Positions 36,749-46,200 of a stretch of 64,000 bases of DNA are shown piece after piece. This DNA comes from Phycisphaerae bacterium (lineage in GTDB: Bacteria; Planctomycetota; Phycisphaerae; Phycisphaerales; SM1A02). Below the pieces are notes generated by a model. That model was not told where the DNA came from. It saw only the letters and a list, made by a program, of their open reading frames with translations, and did no database searches. The number at the start of each line of letters is the position of its first letter. The stretch's first letter is position 1. The position numbers and the translations under genes are program-made. The DNA is taken from positions 1 through 64,000 of the forward strand of contig JAEUIT010000019.1 of NCBI GenBank assembly GCA_016795035.1, written 5' to 3'.

Positions 36749-36959
36749 GGTCCGCGTAACGATGCCTGGCATGACGCGAGACGTGATGCGGCACAACGCG
36801 TGACAGCCCAACGTCCGCGTAATGGTGTGTGGCATAGCGCGCTAGTGTGGCATAGCGCGCTGATGGGCTCGGGCAGCCCATCTGCGCCGCACCTCGCACC
36901 GCACGCACCCCGTGCAGTCTCGGCGCAGCCCACAACGTCCGCGTAACGATGCCTGGCAT
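36749..36959 (+). repeat. Interspersed repeat units upstream of the hypothetical gene (cluster 2b)
   Basis: Three copies of GTCCGCGTAAYGRTGNNTGGCAT type: 36749-36772, 36812-36835 and 36936-36959, with starts 63 and 124 bases apart. The middle copy ends TGGTGTGTGGCAT and the outer two CGATGCCTGGCAT. A separate 17-base tandem, GTGTGGCATAGCGCGCT, occurs at 36827-36843 and 36846-36862. The interval 36650-37013 holds no other feature. Confidence 0.75.
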
Positions 36960-37013
36960 CGCCCGACCCGCGCCCTCGCCCAACTCGCGCCCTCGTCCCG
37001 ACTCGCCCCTGCC

Positions 37014-38942
37014 TCAATACGCCCGTTCGTTCGCGTTCCCCCGGCGCCAATGCAGGTACGCCGTATTCAGCACGCGGTAGCCGCCGGGCGTCGGATACTC
37101 GCCGGTGAAGTACCAGTCACCGCGATGGTCAGGCATCGCCGCGTGCAGGCCTTCGACCGTCTGGTAGACGACCGTGATGTCGCCCTTCCAGCCCATCGAC
37201 GCCAATTGCCGCGAGCGGACGAGCGACGCGATCTTCGCCGAGATCTCTTCCAGCGTGAAGCGGTCGTAGATCCGCCGCACGTGGTTCTTCATCCGCTCGG
37301 GCGGAAGCGACGCCTGGGCGACGCAATCTCGCTCGATCTCGTTGAGAAGGTCTTCCTGGCCGCGATCCGCAAGGAGGCCGACCGCCGCCTCGAACGCGAT
37401 GAACTTCCCGAGCTGGCTCATGTCGATGCCGTAGCAGTCGGGATACATGATCGGCGGGGAACTCGACGCCACCACGATCCGTCGCGGATTGAGCCGCGCG
37501 AGCATCGTGATGATCGACTCCCGCAACGTGGTGCCGCGCACGATCGAGTCGTCGACGACGACAAGCGCGTCGTCGTTCAAGACCGTCCCGGGCGTCACGT
37601 CGTACACGTGGCTCACGAGCGACGTGCGGGCCGCGTCGTGCGTGATGAACGTGCGAAGCCGTTGGTCCTTCTGCGCGATCTTCTCGCCGCGCGGTCGGCT
37701 CGCGGCGAACGACGCAATCGCCTCGGGCGTCAATTTGCCTGCAACGGCGAGCGCGGCGATCTCGTGGGCCGCGCGCTCGCGCTCGATGCGGTCGAGCTCC
37801 TCCATCAGGCCGAGATACGCGGTCTCGCTGGTGTTCGGAATGAAGCCGAACACCGCGTTGCGGCAGGTCCCGCCGAGCGTTTCGAGGAGCCGCGGCGCGA
37901 GCTGACGGCCAAGCGCCTTGCGCTCGCGGTAGATGTCGCGATCGTTGCCGCGGCTGAAGTAGATGCGCTCGAACGTGCATTGCCGATCGGCGAGATCGTC
38001 GGTGAAGCGCTCGACGCTCACGCGGCCGTCGCGCTTCAACGAGAGGACGTGGGCGCGCGGCAGCGGACGGATGTCGTCGGGGTTCGCGTTGAACGTCGTC
38101 ACGAGCGCCGCGCGTTCGCTCGCGATCGCCACGCACGCGTCGCTCTCGTAGACGAAGCACGGACGGATGCCGGCGGGGTCGCGGCACACGAACGCGTCGC
38201 CGTTGCCGAGCATGCCCGCGAAGACGTAGCCGCCGTCGAAGCGCTCGGTCGCGCGGCGAATGATGCGGGTGAGATCGAGGTCGCGCGACACGCCTTCGGC
38301 GAGTTCCCAGCCCTCGAGCGAGCGGAAGGATCCGGGGCCCATCGTGGCGGCGAGATGCTCATGCTCGCGATCGAGGAAGTAGCCGATCTTCTCGAGCGCG
38401 ACCTGCGTGTCGCTGTCGCCGACGGGATGCAGCCCGTACTCGACGAGCTTGCCGAAAAGCTCGGCCGAGTTCGTCAGGTTGAAGTTGCCCGCGAGCGCGA
38501 CCACGCGGCTCGCGGTGTTGTTGTGCCGCAGATACGGATGGCAGAGCGCGGTGTCGCGGCCGCTGTGCGTGCCGTAGCGCAGGTGGCCGATCATCACCTC
38601 GCCGAGGAAGGGGATCCGGCGCTTCAGTTCGCCTTCCGACAGCGTGTCGAGGTCCCGCGCCGAAAGCGACGCGAGCGGTCGCATCGCCTGGTCGAAGAGA
38701 CGCTCGATCGCGTTGCGTTTCGCGGTGCGTTCGCGGGTGATGAACGCTTCGCCCGCGGGCATGTCGAACTTCACCGTGGCGATGCCGGCGCCGTCCTGGC
38801 CGCGGTTGTGCTGCTTCTCCATCAGGAGGAAGAGCCGGCGCAGCCCCCACAGCGGATCGCCCGTCGTCTCTCGGAACCACGACAGGGGCTTGCGCAGGCG
38901 AAGAAGCGCAAGTCCGCATTCATGCTTGATCGGGTCGCTCAT
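37014..38942 (-). CDS. purF: Amidophosphoribosyltransferase
   Basis: First step of purine synthesis: PRPP plus glutamine to phosphoribosylamine. 642 aa, longer than the classic enzyme (about 500). The glutaminase nucleophile is a Cys near the N-terminus in KHECGLALLRLRK, preceded by eight residues that would be trimmed or tolerated. RNRGQDGAG-like HNRGQDGAGIATV and HLRYGTHSG are glutaminase segments. VVVDDSIVRGTTLRESI is the PRPP-binding motif. The variant form with a Trp-rich insert (GDPLWGLRRLFLLMEKQ) looks like the Bacteroidetes-type enzyme. The frame extends 154 codons upstream without similarity, so I start at 38942. Confidence 0.9.
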   Translation of the reverse strand: MSDPIKHECGLALLRLRKPLSWFRETTGDPLWGLRRLFLLMEKQHNRGQDGAGIATVKFDMPAGEAFITRERTAKRNAIERLFDQAMRPLASLSARDLDTLSEGELKRRIPFLGEVMIGHLRYGTHSGRDTALCHPYLRHNNTASRVVALAGNFNLTNSAELFGKLVEYGLHPVGDSDTQVALEKIGYFLDREHEHLAATMGPGSFRSLEGWELAEGVSRDLDLTRIIRRATERFDGGYVFAGMLGNGDAFVCRDPAGIRPCFVYESDACVAIASERAALVTTFNANPDDIRPLPRAHVLSLKRDGRVSVERFTDDLADRQCTFERIYFSRGNDRDIYRERKALGRQLAPRLLETLGGTCRNAVFGFIPNTSETAYLGLMEELDRIERERAAHEIAALAVAGKLTPEAIASFAASRPRGEKIAQKDQRLRTFITHDAARTSLVSHVYDVTPGTVLNDDALVVVDDSIVRGTTLRESIITMLARLNPRRIVVASSSPPIMYPDCYGIDMSQLGKFIAFEAAVGLLADRGQEDLLNEIERDCVAQASLPPERMKNHVRRIYDRFTLEEISAKIASLVRSRQLASMGWKGDITVVYQTVEGLHAAMPDHRGDWYFTGEYPTPGGYRVLNTAYLHWRRGNANERAY

Positions 38943-39051
38943 CGCGTCGGTGGCGAGTCGGAGGGGTCGCGTTCGACGACGAACGCGGGTGGCGGGGAGA
39001 ATCGCGCAGCGTAGCGGACAACGGACCGCCGTCGCCAATGAGAGGCGGCCA

Positions 39052-39885
39052 ATGAGTTGCGAAGCGGAAGCCGCTCGGTCAGAGTTTGTGCCCGTGACGT
39101 CCGAACGCCCCGCCGACGAAGGTCCCGACGATACGCACGCGCTCACGTGGGCGGCGCTTCTTGCACATTGGCTCGATGTCGCAAAGGCGACAGTCGCGCT
39201 TCCGGACCAGGGCGACGCGGGCCGCTGGAAGCGGTCCTTGCCCCATCTCATCGAACTCCACGCGACGGCGCTTGCGCTGACGGACATCACGCGGCTGCGC
39301 GTGGAGGATCGGGCAGTTGCCCGAGACAAAGCGGACGTTCTCGCGAAGCGCGCCAACGCGCAGCTCCAGACGATCTGGCGCGGCGTGCCGATGGCGGAGG
39401 ACATCGTCGAGGCGCAGGAGGCCGCCGCCCGCGCGATCCGGCGCTCGCTCTACGCCGGACTCGTCGAACTCTATTGGCCGGGACCGGGGATCCTCGAGGT
39501 TCCCGATCTCGACCTCGGCGACGGAGCGTCCGGTTCGGTCGGCACGCTTGCGGTGATGCCGCCAGGCTCCCTGGCGATGCCGCGCGAGCCGGTCGCGTGG
39601 TTCGCCGAGCGCCCGCCGATCGCGATCGAGGGCTGCGTCGCCCGCGAGGCCGACGAGCCGCGCCAGGTCTACCGCGAGATCGGCGCCGACGGCCGATTCG
39701 TGCGCGATCTCGTGGCGCCGATCGACGGTGACCTACTCAGCGGCCTTCCCATGCTCGTCGTGCACTCGCTGGCGGGAACGCCGATCGGCCTTCCGCCGAA
39801 GACGCGCGACGAGTGGCTTCGGCTGCAACGTGGAGCGATGCCGGGCGCGGACCCGCTTCCGGTGATCGAGATGCCGACGGGCTGA
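39052..39885 (+). CDS. Conserved-looking hypothetical protein
   Basis: 277 aa, soluble, divergent from purF by about 110 bases. The N-terminal half is helical (TWAALLAHWLDVAKATVALP, LPHLIELHATALALTDITRL). The second half is mixed, with YWPGPGILEVPDLDLGDG and MLVVHSLAGTPIGLPPKTRDEWLRLQRG at the end. I recognise no domain. AGAGGCGG precedes the ATG. It converges on the metallo-beta-lactamase gene with 10 bases between stops. Confidence 0.6.
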   Translation: MSCEAEAARSEFVPVTSERPADEGPDDTHALTWAALLAHWLDVAKATVALPDQGDAGRWKRSLPHLIELHATALALTDITRLRVEDRAVARDKADVLAKRANAQLQTIWRGVPMAEDIVEAQEAAARAIRRSLYAGLVELYWPGPGILEVPDLDLGDGASGSVGTLAVMPPGSLAMPREPVAWFAERPPIAIEGCVAREADEPRQVYREIGADGRFVRDLVAPIDGDLLSGLPMLVVHSLAGTPIGLPPKTRDEWLRLQRGAMPGADPLPVIEMPTG

Positions 39886-39895
39886 GGCGCGACGG

Positions 39896-40744
39896 TCAGA
39901 AGAGAAGCGCCTCGGCCTCGCACGGGCGCGCCGCCCGCGCGCTCGCGGACACCGTGGCCGTCGCCTGATGCTGGGCTGCAACGACGAGACGCTCGTGCAG
40001 GTGCGGCGCGCGTTGGCGCCAGAGCCGCTCGACGAGCGACGGGCAGTTGCACTGCCGCGAGAGATGCAGGAGGACGATCTTCTTGAGGTCGCTCGCGCGA
40101 TCGACGCGCAGCGACGCCGCAAGCGACTCCTCGTTCGAGAGGTGTCCGCGTCCGCCCATGATGCGGTCCTTGAGAAACGCCGGTCGCGGGCTCAGGCGTT
40201 GCAGCTCGGGGTCGTAGTTACTCTCGATCGCCAGGATGTCGAGGTCGCGGAAGCGCTCGAAGAGTGTCGACGGAACGCGACCGAGATCCGTGGCGAAGCC
40301 GACCCGCGCGACGCGATCCCGCGCCCTGCGCTCGAAGACGTACGCGACGGTCCCGCGATCGTCGTGTGGCGTGCGCACGGTTTCGGCCACGAGGTCGTCG
40401 CCGAAGTCGATGCGCTCGTCGAAGGGGCAGATCGACGACTCGGGAATGCCCGCGGCCATCGCCTCGCGCACGTGCGCCCGATGCACGTGCAGCCGGATCG
40501 GATGCCGGCGAAGGACTCGGTTCCAGCCGTCGCGGTAGTGGTCGGCGTCGAGGTGCGTGAGGACGATGTCGCTCGACGTTTCAGGCGAGCGCTGCAACGC
40601 GGAGTAGAGGCGGTCCTTCGCGGCGCGCGGCGAGAGCCCGGCGTCGATCAGGACCAGGCGCAGGATCGCGCCGTCGTCGTCGTGCACCACGAGCGCCGAG
40701 CAGTTCGCGGCCGAGCCGCTCGCCAGCACCGTCAGCGAGATCAT
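39896..40744 (-). CDS. Metallo-beta-lactamase-fold hydrolase
   Basis: 282 aa. It starts MISLTVLASGSAANCSALVV, typical of the YycJ/WalJ-like group. The metal motif is THLDADHYRDG (HxDxDH, one residue different from HxHxDH), with further ligands in ATDLGRVP and LLHLSRQCN. The family contains exonucleases and RNA-processing enzymes. The start overlaps the lpxA stop by four bases (ATGA), so it is coupled to lpxA. It contains three copies of the CGTTGCAG motif. Confidence 0.75.
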   Translation of the reverse strand: MISLTVLASGSAANCSALVVHDDDGAILRLVLIDAGLSPRAAKDRLYSALQRSPETSSDIVLTHLDADHYRDGWNRVLRRHPIRLHVHRAHVREAMAAGIPESSICPFDERIDFGDDLVAETVRTPHDDRGTVAYVFERRARDRVARVGFATDLGRVPSTLFERFRDLDILAIESNYDPELQRLSPRPAFLKDRIMGGRGHLSNEESLAASLRVDRASDLKKIVLLHLSRQCNCPSLVERLWRQRAPHLHERLVVAAQHQATATVSASARAARPCEAEALLF

Positions 40745-41559
40745 TCGCCGGCGTCTCCGTCGTCGCGTCCGGCCTTGCGTCCGCGTCGCCGCGCGATCGG
40801 GCGCTTCGCCGACTCGAGGAACGCGATGTACTCCTGGACGAGCGGCTGGTCGGCTCGCTCGCGCAGCGCGGCGAGCGCCGACTTCATCGTGGTTCCGGCA
40901 CGGCAAATCGTTCGATAGCACCAGCGCACGAGCGTGATTTCCTCGCTCGTCATGCCGCTCCGCCGCATGCCGACGATGTTGAGGCTGCCCGCGAGATTGA
41001 TGTCGGTGAGGGTGAAGAAGGGGCAGAGGTCGAGGCTCGTGCCGCACTCGCCCGAGACCATGCAGCCCCGGCCGATGCGCGTGAATTGGTGCACCGCGGC
41101 CGCGCCGCCGAAGACGACCCGGTCGGCGATCTGTGCGTGGCCGCCGAACATCGTGTTGTTGCCGATGATGCAATCGCTGCCGAACTGCACGTCATGGCCG
41201 GCGTGCGATCCGGCCATCCAGTAGTTGCGGTGGCCGATCGTCGTCGGGCGATCGTCGCGCGTCGCGCGGTGGATCGTCACGTGCTCGCGAAAGACGTTGC
41301 GGTCGCCGATCACGAGGCCCGCCGCCTCGCGCGAGGCATCGAACTTCAGGTCCTGCCCGGCGAAGCCGAGACACGTGCCCGGATAGCAGGTGTTGCCCGC
41401 GCCGAGCCAGAGCGGGCCGTGCAGGTGGACATGCGAGACGAGCGTCGTGCCGGGCCCGATGCGGATCTTGCCGGCGAGGACGCAATAGGGCCCGACGACC
41501 GCGTCGTCGGCAAGCTGAACGTCGCCGGTGAGGACGGCGGTCGGGTGCACGTGAGGCAT
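40741..41559 (-). CDS. lpxA: Acyl-ACP-UDP-N-acetylglucosamine O-acyltransferase (LpxA-like)
   Basis: 272 aa with a left-handed beta-helix from hexapeptide repeats (HPTAVLTGDVQLADDAVVGPYCVLAG and following). The catalytic-type histidine lies in AGSHAGHDVQFG, and CIIGNNTMFGGHAQI follows. A helical C-terminus (SGMTSEEITLVRWCYRTI) resembles LpxA. It would start lipid A synthesis, implying an LPS-bearing outer membrane; a related UDP-sugar acyltransferase is possible. The C-terminus is Arg-rich. It divides from lipB with 63 bases between starts and is coupled to the MBL gene. Confidence 0.85.
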   Translation of the reverse strand: MPHVHPTAVLTGDVQLADDAVVGPYCVLAGKIRIGPGTTLVSHVHLHGPLWLGAGNTCYPGTCLGFAGQDLKFDASREAAGLVIGDRNVFREHVTIHRATRDDRPTTIGHRNYWMAGSHAGHDVQFGSDCIIGNNTMFGGHAQIADRVVFGGAAAVHQFTRIGRGCMVSGECGTSLDLCPFFTLTDINLAGSLNIVGMRRSGMTSEEITLVRWCYRTICRAGTTMKSALAALRERADQPLVQEYIAFLESAKRPIARRRGRKAGRDDGDAGE

Positions 41560-41622
41560 GGCGCGGAGATCGTACGGGAAGGGCGAGTGCCCTCCGAGCG
41601 CGTAGCATCTTCGTCGCCACTG

Positions 41623-42399
41623 ATGCCTGCCTTCGCCGATCCGCCACCCAACACGCGTCCCGACCCGCGTCCCGATACGCCAGCCGTTCCGCTGGACGTC
41701 CGCGACCTTGGCCGCGTGCCCTACGCCGACGCGCTCGAACTCCAGCGCGCGACGCACGCCGCGCTCGTCGCGTCGCGCGAGACCGGCCCGGCGCCGATGA
41801 CGCTCTTCCTCCTCGAGCACGATCCGCCGGTCATCACCGTCTCGCGACGCCCCGGCGCGTCGGCGAACCTCCTCGCGTCGCCCGAACTTCTCGCGGCGCA
41901 CGGCGTGACCGTGGCCGAGACCGATCGCGGCGGCGACATCACCTATCACGGGCCGGGCCAACTCGTCGCGTACCCGATCCTCGACCTCAACCGACTCGGC
42001 CTTCGCATCCACTCGTACATGCGGTTACTCGAGGAGATCGTGGTGCGCACGCTCGCCCGCCACGGGATCCAGGGCCATCGCGACCACTGCGCCACGGGCG
42101 TGTGGGTCGGCGGCAACGCGGAGGCGGACGCGTGCGCGGTCGCGGGCGGGCGAAAAATCTGCGCGATGGGGGTGCGCGTGAGTCGCTGGGCCACGATGCA
42201 CGGGCTCGCGCTCAACGTCAGCACCAACCTCGACCATTTCGGCCTCATCGTCCCGTGCGGACTCGTGGGCCGGCCGGTCACGAGCATCGCGCACGAGCTC
42301 GGCCCGGCTCGGGCGGCGCCGACGATCGAGCGCGTGAAACGCGACCTCGCCGAGGAGTTCGCGCGGGCGCTCGCGGAGTGCCCGGTCCCGGCGGACTGA
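41623..42399 (+). CDS. lipB: Octanoyl-ACP:protein N-octanoyltransferase
   Basis: 258 aa. Transfers octanoate from ACP to lipoyl domains. It has DRGGDITYHGPGQLVAYPILDL, the conserved lysine in GGRKICAMGVRVSRWATMHGLALN, and the acyl-accepting cysteine in IVPCGL. An Asp/Pro-rich N-terminus of about 25 residues precedes the family core. The frame extends upstream through lpxA antisense, which I reject. OmpH-like gene follows after 12 bases. Confidence 0.94.
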   Translation: MPAFADPPPNTRPDPRPDTPAVPLDVRDLGRVPYADALELQRATHAALVASRETGPAPMTLFLLEHDPPVITVSRRPGASANLLASPELLAAHGVTVAETDRGGDITYHGPGQLVAYPILDLNRLGLRIHSYMRLLEEIVVRTLARHGIQGHRDHCATGVWVGGNAEADACAVAGGRKICAMGVRVSRWATMHGLALNVSTNLDHFGLIVPCGLVGRPVTSIAHELGPARAAPTIERVKRDLAEEFARALAECPVPAD

Positions 42400-42411
42400 T
42401 ACGCTGCGAGC

Positions 42412-43167
42412 ATGTCCCGAACGCCCGCTCGTCTCATTGCCCCCGATCGCCTCATTGCCATCGCTGCGCTCGTTCTCGCCGCGGCGTCATTCCTGATGAA
42501 CAGCCGGCCGCAAGGGGCCGTCGCGTCGCCGATCACGGCGAACGACCTCGGCCCCGCCGACGCGCTCATCCTGAACGACGCGAAGCCGAAGAAGGCCGAC
42601 GGTCCGACGTCCGTGAAGGTCCGCGCCGAAGGCGGTCGCGTCGCGTGGTCGGAGCAGCCGACGGCGCGGGCGTGGGCGTTCGGCGTCGTGCACGTCGACA
42701 AGGTGATGAAGGCGATCTTGGCGACGCCGTCCTTCGTCGAGAAGCGCGAAGAGATGGAGCGCGACGCGAAGAAGGATGACGAGGCGTTCGGAAAGCGCCT
42801 GCAGGAGCTTCAGGCGAAGTACCCGAACCTCACGCCCCAGAGCCCCGACGCCGAGACGGCGCAGCGCGAGTTCACCGCGCTCCGCGAGGAGTACAACAAG
42901 TGGCGCGAGGGCGCGGTCCGACTCTCCGAGAAGTTCCTCGCGGAGCAGGTCGAGGCGGCGTACCGCCAGCTGCTGAACGCGGTCGAGATCGTGAGCGATC
43001 GAGAGGGCATCGACGTCGTGCTGCGCACGCTCGCCCCGAACGAGTCGTTCGACGCGAAGACGTTCATCGAGGCGCGCGACAACGTCGTCGGTCGCGTGTT
43101 GCTTCGCTATCCCGATTCGCTTGACCTCACCGACGCGGTGATGAAAGAACTCTCGCTGCCGCAGTGA
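42412..43167 (+). CDS. OmpH/Skp-like periplasmic chaperone
   Basis: 251 aa. An N-terminal helix (LIAIAALVLAAASFLMN) serves as signal or anchor. The family start is seen in FGVVHVDKVMKAILATPSF, and a long coiled coil (about 105-185, KREEMERDAKKDDEAFGKRLQELQ) follows. Skp binds unfolded outer-membrane proteins. A C-terminal extension of about 50 residues (EIVSDREGIDVVLRTLAPNESFDAKT) is longer than in E. coli. The stop lies in a 29-base tandem duplication (43162-43219). Confidence 0.75.
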   Translation: MSRTPARLIAPDRLIAIAALVLAAASFLMNSRPQGAVASPITANDLGPADALILNDAKPKKADGPTSVKVRAEGGRVAWSEQPTARAWAFGVVHVDKVMKAILATPSFVEKREEMERDAKKDDEAFGKRLQELQAKYPNLTPQSPDAETAQREFTALREEYNKWREGAVRLSEKFLAEQVEAAYRQLLNAVEIVSDREGIDVVLRTLAPNESFDAKTFIEARDNVVGRVLLRYPDSLDLTDAVMKELSLPQ

Positions 43168-43219
43168 GCGCGTCGCAGACGCGCGGGCAACAGTGAGCGC
43201 GTCCCCGACGCGGGGGCAG
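43162..43219 (+). repeat. 29-base imperfect tandem duplication at the end of the OmpH-like gene
   Basis: CAGTGAGCGCGTCGCAGACG... at 43162-43190 and CAGTGAGCGCGTCCCCGACG... at 43191-43219. The first copy contains the stop codon, so the second places a second in-frame-looking stop before the kinase gene. Confidence 0.7.
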
Positions 43220-43226
43220 AGGAGCG

Positions 43227-46200
43227 ATGTCGAATCCGAGCGATGACCTGACCAGCGACCACGGACCGAGCGGAGAGCCGGTCTTTGGCGCGGTGCGGTC
43301 GGCCGCCGATCCGTCGGAGATTCCCGCGGAACTCGAGAGCGGCCGCTATCGATTCGTGCGCCTCCTCGGCGGCGGCGGATTCGGAAACGTGTGGCTCGGC
43401 CTCGACATGAAGTGGTCGCCGGGCCGCGAGGTCGCGATCAAGCGGCTGCGCGCGGAGCTGGTCCGTCACCCCGACTGGCGCGCGATGCACAGCGACGCGC
43501 TCGCCGGGCGCTTGCGCAGTCCTCACGTCGCACAGATCTACGACATCGTGAAGGACGGCGAGGGGCTCGCGCTCGTGATGGAGTACGTCGCGGGCATGAC
43601 GCTCCGCGAGCGGATCGTGCAATCGGGTCGGCTCACCGTCGACGAGACGATGCGCGTCGGCCGCGCCGTCGCGCACGCGCTCGACGAGGCGCACTCGAAG
43701 CGGATCATCCATCGCGACATCAAGCCCGCGAACATCATGATCGCCGACGACGTCGGTTCGCCCGGCGGCGGACGGCAGATCGACGAGAAGGCGGTGAAGG
43801 TCGTCGACTGGGGGCTCGCGTTAGGCGTGCCGCAGTGGAATCGCTCGCTCGGCGAGCTGCCGTTCGGCGACGACGACACTCGTTGGCTCCCCGCCGACGG
43901 GCAGCTGCGCTTCGCGGGCACCGCGGAGTACATGGCGCCGGAGCAGTTCGAGGGCCATGTCGATCGGCAGGCGGACGTGTGGGCGTACGGTTGCCTCCTC
44001 TACGAATGCCTCGTCGGCGAGCGCGCGTTCCAGGGACGCGGTCCCGACCTCCTCCGCAAGATCGCCGAGGCCGCGGTCGACTTCTCTCCGTTGCCGCCGT
44101 CGACGCCGCAGCGCCTGCGCACGCTGATCGAGCTTTGTCTCCAGCCCGAGCCGCGCCGGCGCCTCCGCGACATCGCGAGCGTCTTCGCGTTTCTCGGCGA
44201 CGAGACCGCGCAGCGCGTGGTGCGCGTCGAGGCGCGCAGCCCGAAGGACCTCTTGCCGTTGCAGCCGCCGAGCGCGGTCCTGCGCACCGAGCTCGTGGCG
44301 AGCGCGGTCGACGCCGTGCGCGACTCCGCGCTTGTTGCCCTGAGCGGGCCGAGCGGCTGCGGCAAGAGCTGGATCGCGACGCGCGTCGCGCGGGCGATGC
44401 TCGATCCCGCCTCGGGGCAGCGGCTCGGGGCGGGGGCGGCGCGCGTGGATCTCGTCGGCATCGACGACGTGAAGACCGCGATCGCGCGCATCGCCGCGGT
44501 GCTGCGCGAGATCGACGGCGACCGGTCCGACGCGGTCGACGCCGAGTCGCTTCGGCAGCGAATTCTCCGCGTTGCAGCCGACGGCCTGCTGCTCGTCCTC
44601 GACAACGCCGACGGCGTCATGCGCGAGCTGCCGGATCTCCTGCGCGGAGTGCTCGCGCCGGGGCTGCGGGTCGTGGCGACGGCGCGACGCTCGCCGACGC
44701 ATCCGGCGTGGACCGTGGTGCGCGTGCCGCCGCTCACGTGCCCCGGCGACGTGCGCGGACAGGAGGGCGTGATGTCGGCCGCGGCGCTTCGTGGCTTCGA
44801 ATCGGTGCAGCTCTTCACGATGCGCGCGAAGGCCGCACGCCGTTCGTTCGAGCTCACCAACGAGAACGCGGCCGCGGTCGCGGAGACGTGTCGGCGCCTC
44901 GGCGGGCTTCCGCGGGCGATCGAACTCGTCGCTTCGCGGCTCGGATTCCTCGCCCCCGACGAGGTGGTCGCGCGGCTTCCGCAGCTGGTGCGCCCGCTCG
45001 TCGCCGACTCCGCGTTGCCGGCGGGCGACACGCTCGCCCGCACCGTCCAGTGGTCGATCGACAGCACCACGCCCGACGAGCGGCTCTTGCTCGAGCGCCT
45101 CTCGGTGTTCGAAGGAAGTTGGACGCTCGCGTCCGTCGAGGACGTCTGCTGCGACGAACGACTGCCTGCCGCGGCGCTGCACGAACTGCTGAACGGCCTC
45201 GTCGACCTCGGGCTCGTGCAGGAGGAGTCGGGCGTGACGCGGCCTCGCTTCCGCGTGCTCGAGTTCGTGCGCGACCAATGCCGTCAGCGGCTCGCGACGC
45301 CGGAACGGAGCGACGAGGCGGCCGCGCTCCGATCGCGGCACCTCGCGCGCTTCCGCGAGCTCGCGTCCGAAGCGCCGCCCGTCAACGATTGGGGCCATCG
45401 CGTGCCGCGCTCGGCGCAGCGGCTCGAGCTCGAGCACGAGCTCGACGACTGCCGTGCCGCGATCGAGTGGGGCATCGCTTCTCCGTTGCAGCTCGAGGCG
45501 GTCGCCGATCTCGCGATCGACATGCAGGACCACTGGTACCAGCGCGGCCGTTACCGGCAGGGGATCGACCTCGTGCAGTCGGTGCTCGCCGCGTGGGGCG
45601 ATCGCGGCGACGTGCGGCAGGTGCGTCTCCTCGCCGCGCGGGCGAAGCTCTTCTGGGCCCGCGACGCGCGAGCCGCGCATGACGGCTATCTGCGGGCGCT
45701 CGCGCTCCAACGCGCGCGCGTGACCACGTCCGACGTCCGCGACGCCCCGATCGAGCGCACGCGCATGGCGAGACTCCTCCAGAACGTCGGGCTCACGGCG
45801 CAGCAGACCGACGCGCTCGCCGAGTCGCGGCCGGCGCTCGAGGAGGCGCTCGCGATCTACCGCGACCTCCGCGACCAGCTCGGGGTGGCGCAGACGCGAT
45901 TCGCGATCGGGCTGCTCGATCTCTTCGAGGGCAAGCTGCCCGAAGCGCGGGTCGAGTTCGACTCCGCGTTGCCGACCGTGCGCGAGTCCGGCGACTCCGT
46001 GCTGCTCGGCGCGATCTACCAGTACAAGGGCAGGCTCGAGCTCGCCTGCGGACGACTCGCCGAGTCCATTCGCTGGTGCCGCGACGCGCTCGCCATGCGC
46101 CGCGCCGCCTACGAGCCCGCGGGCGTCGCCGACAGCTTGCGCCTCGCCGGCGAGATCGCCGTCGCGCGCGGCCTGCCGCGAGTCGCGGTGCGCCTCTTCG

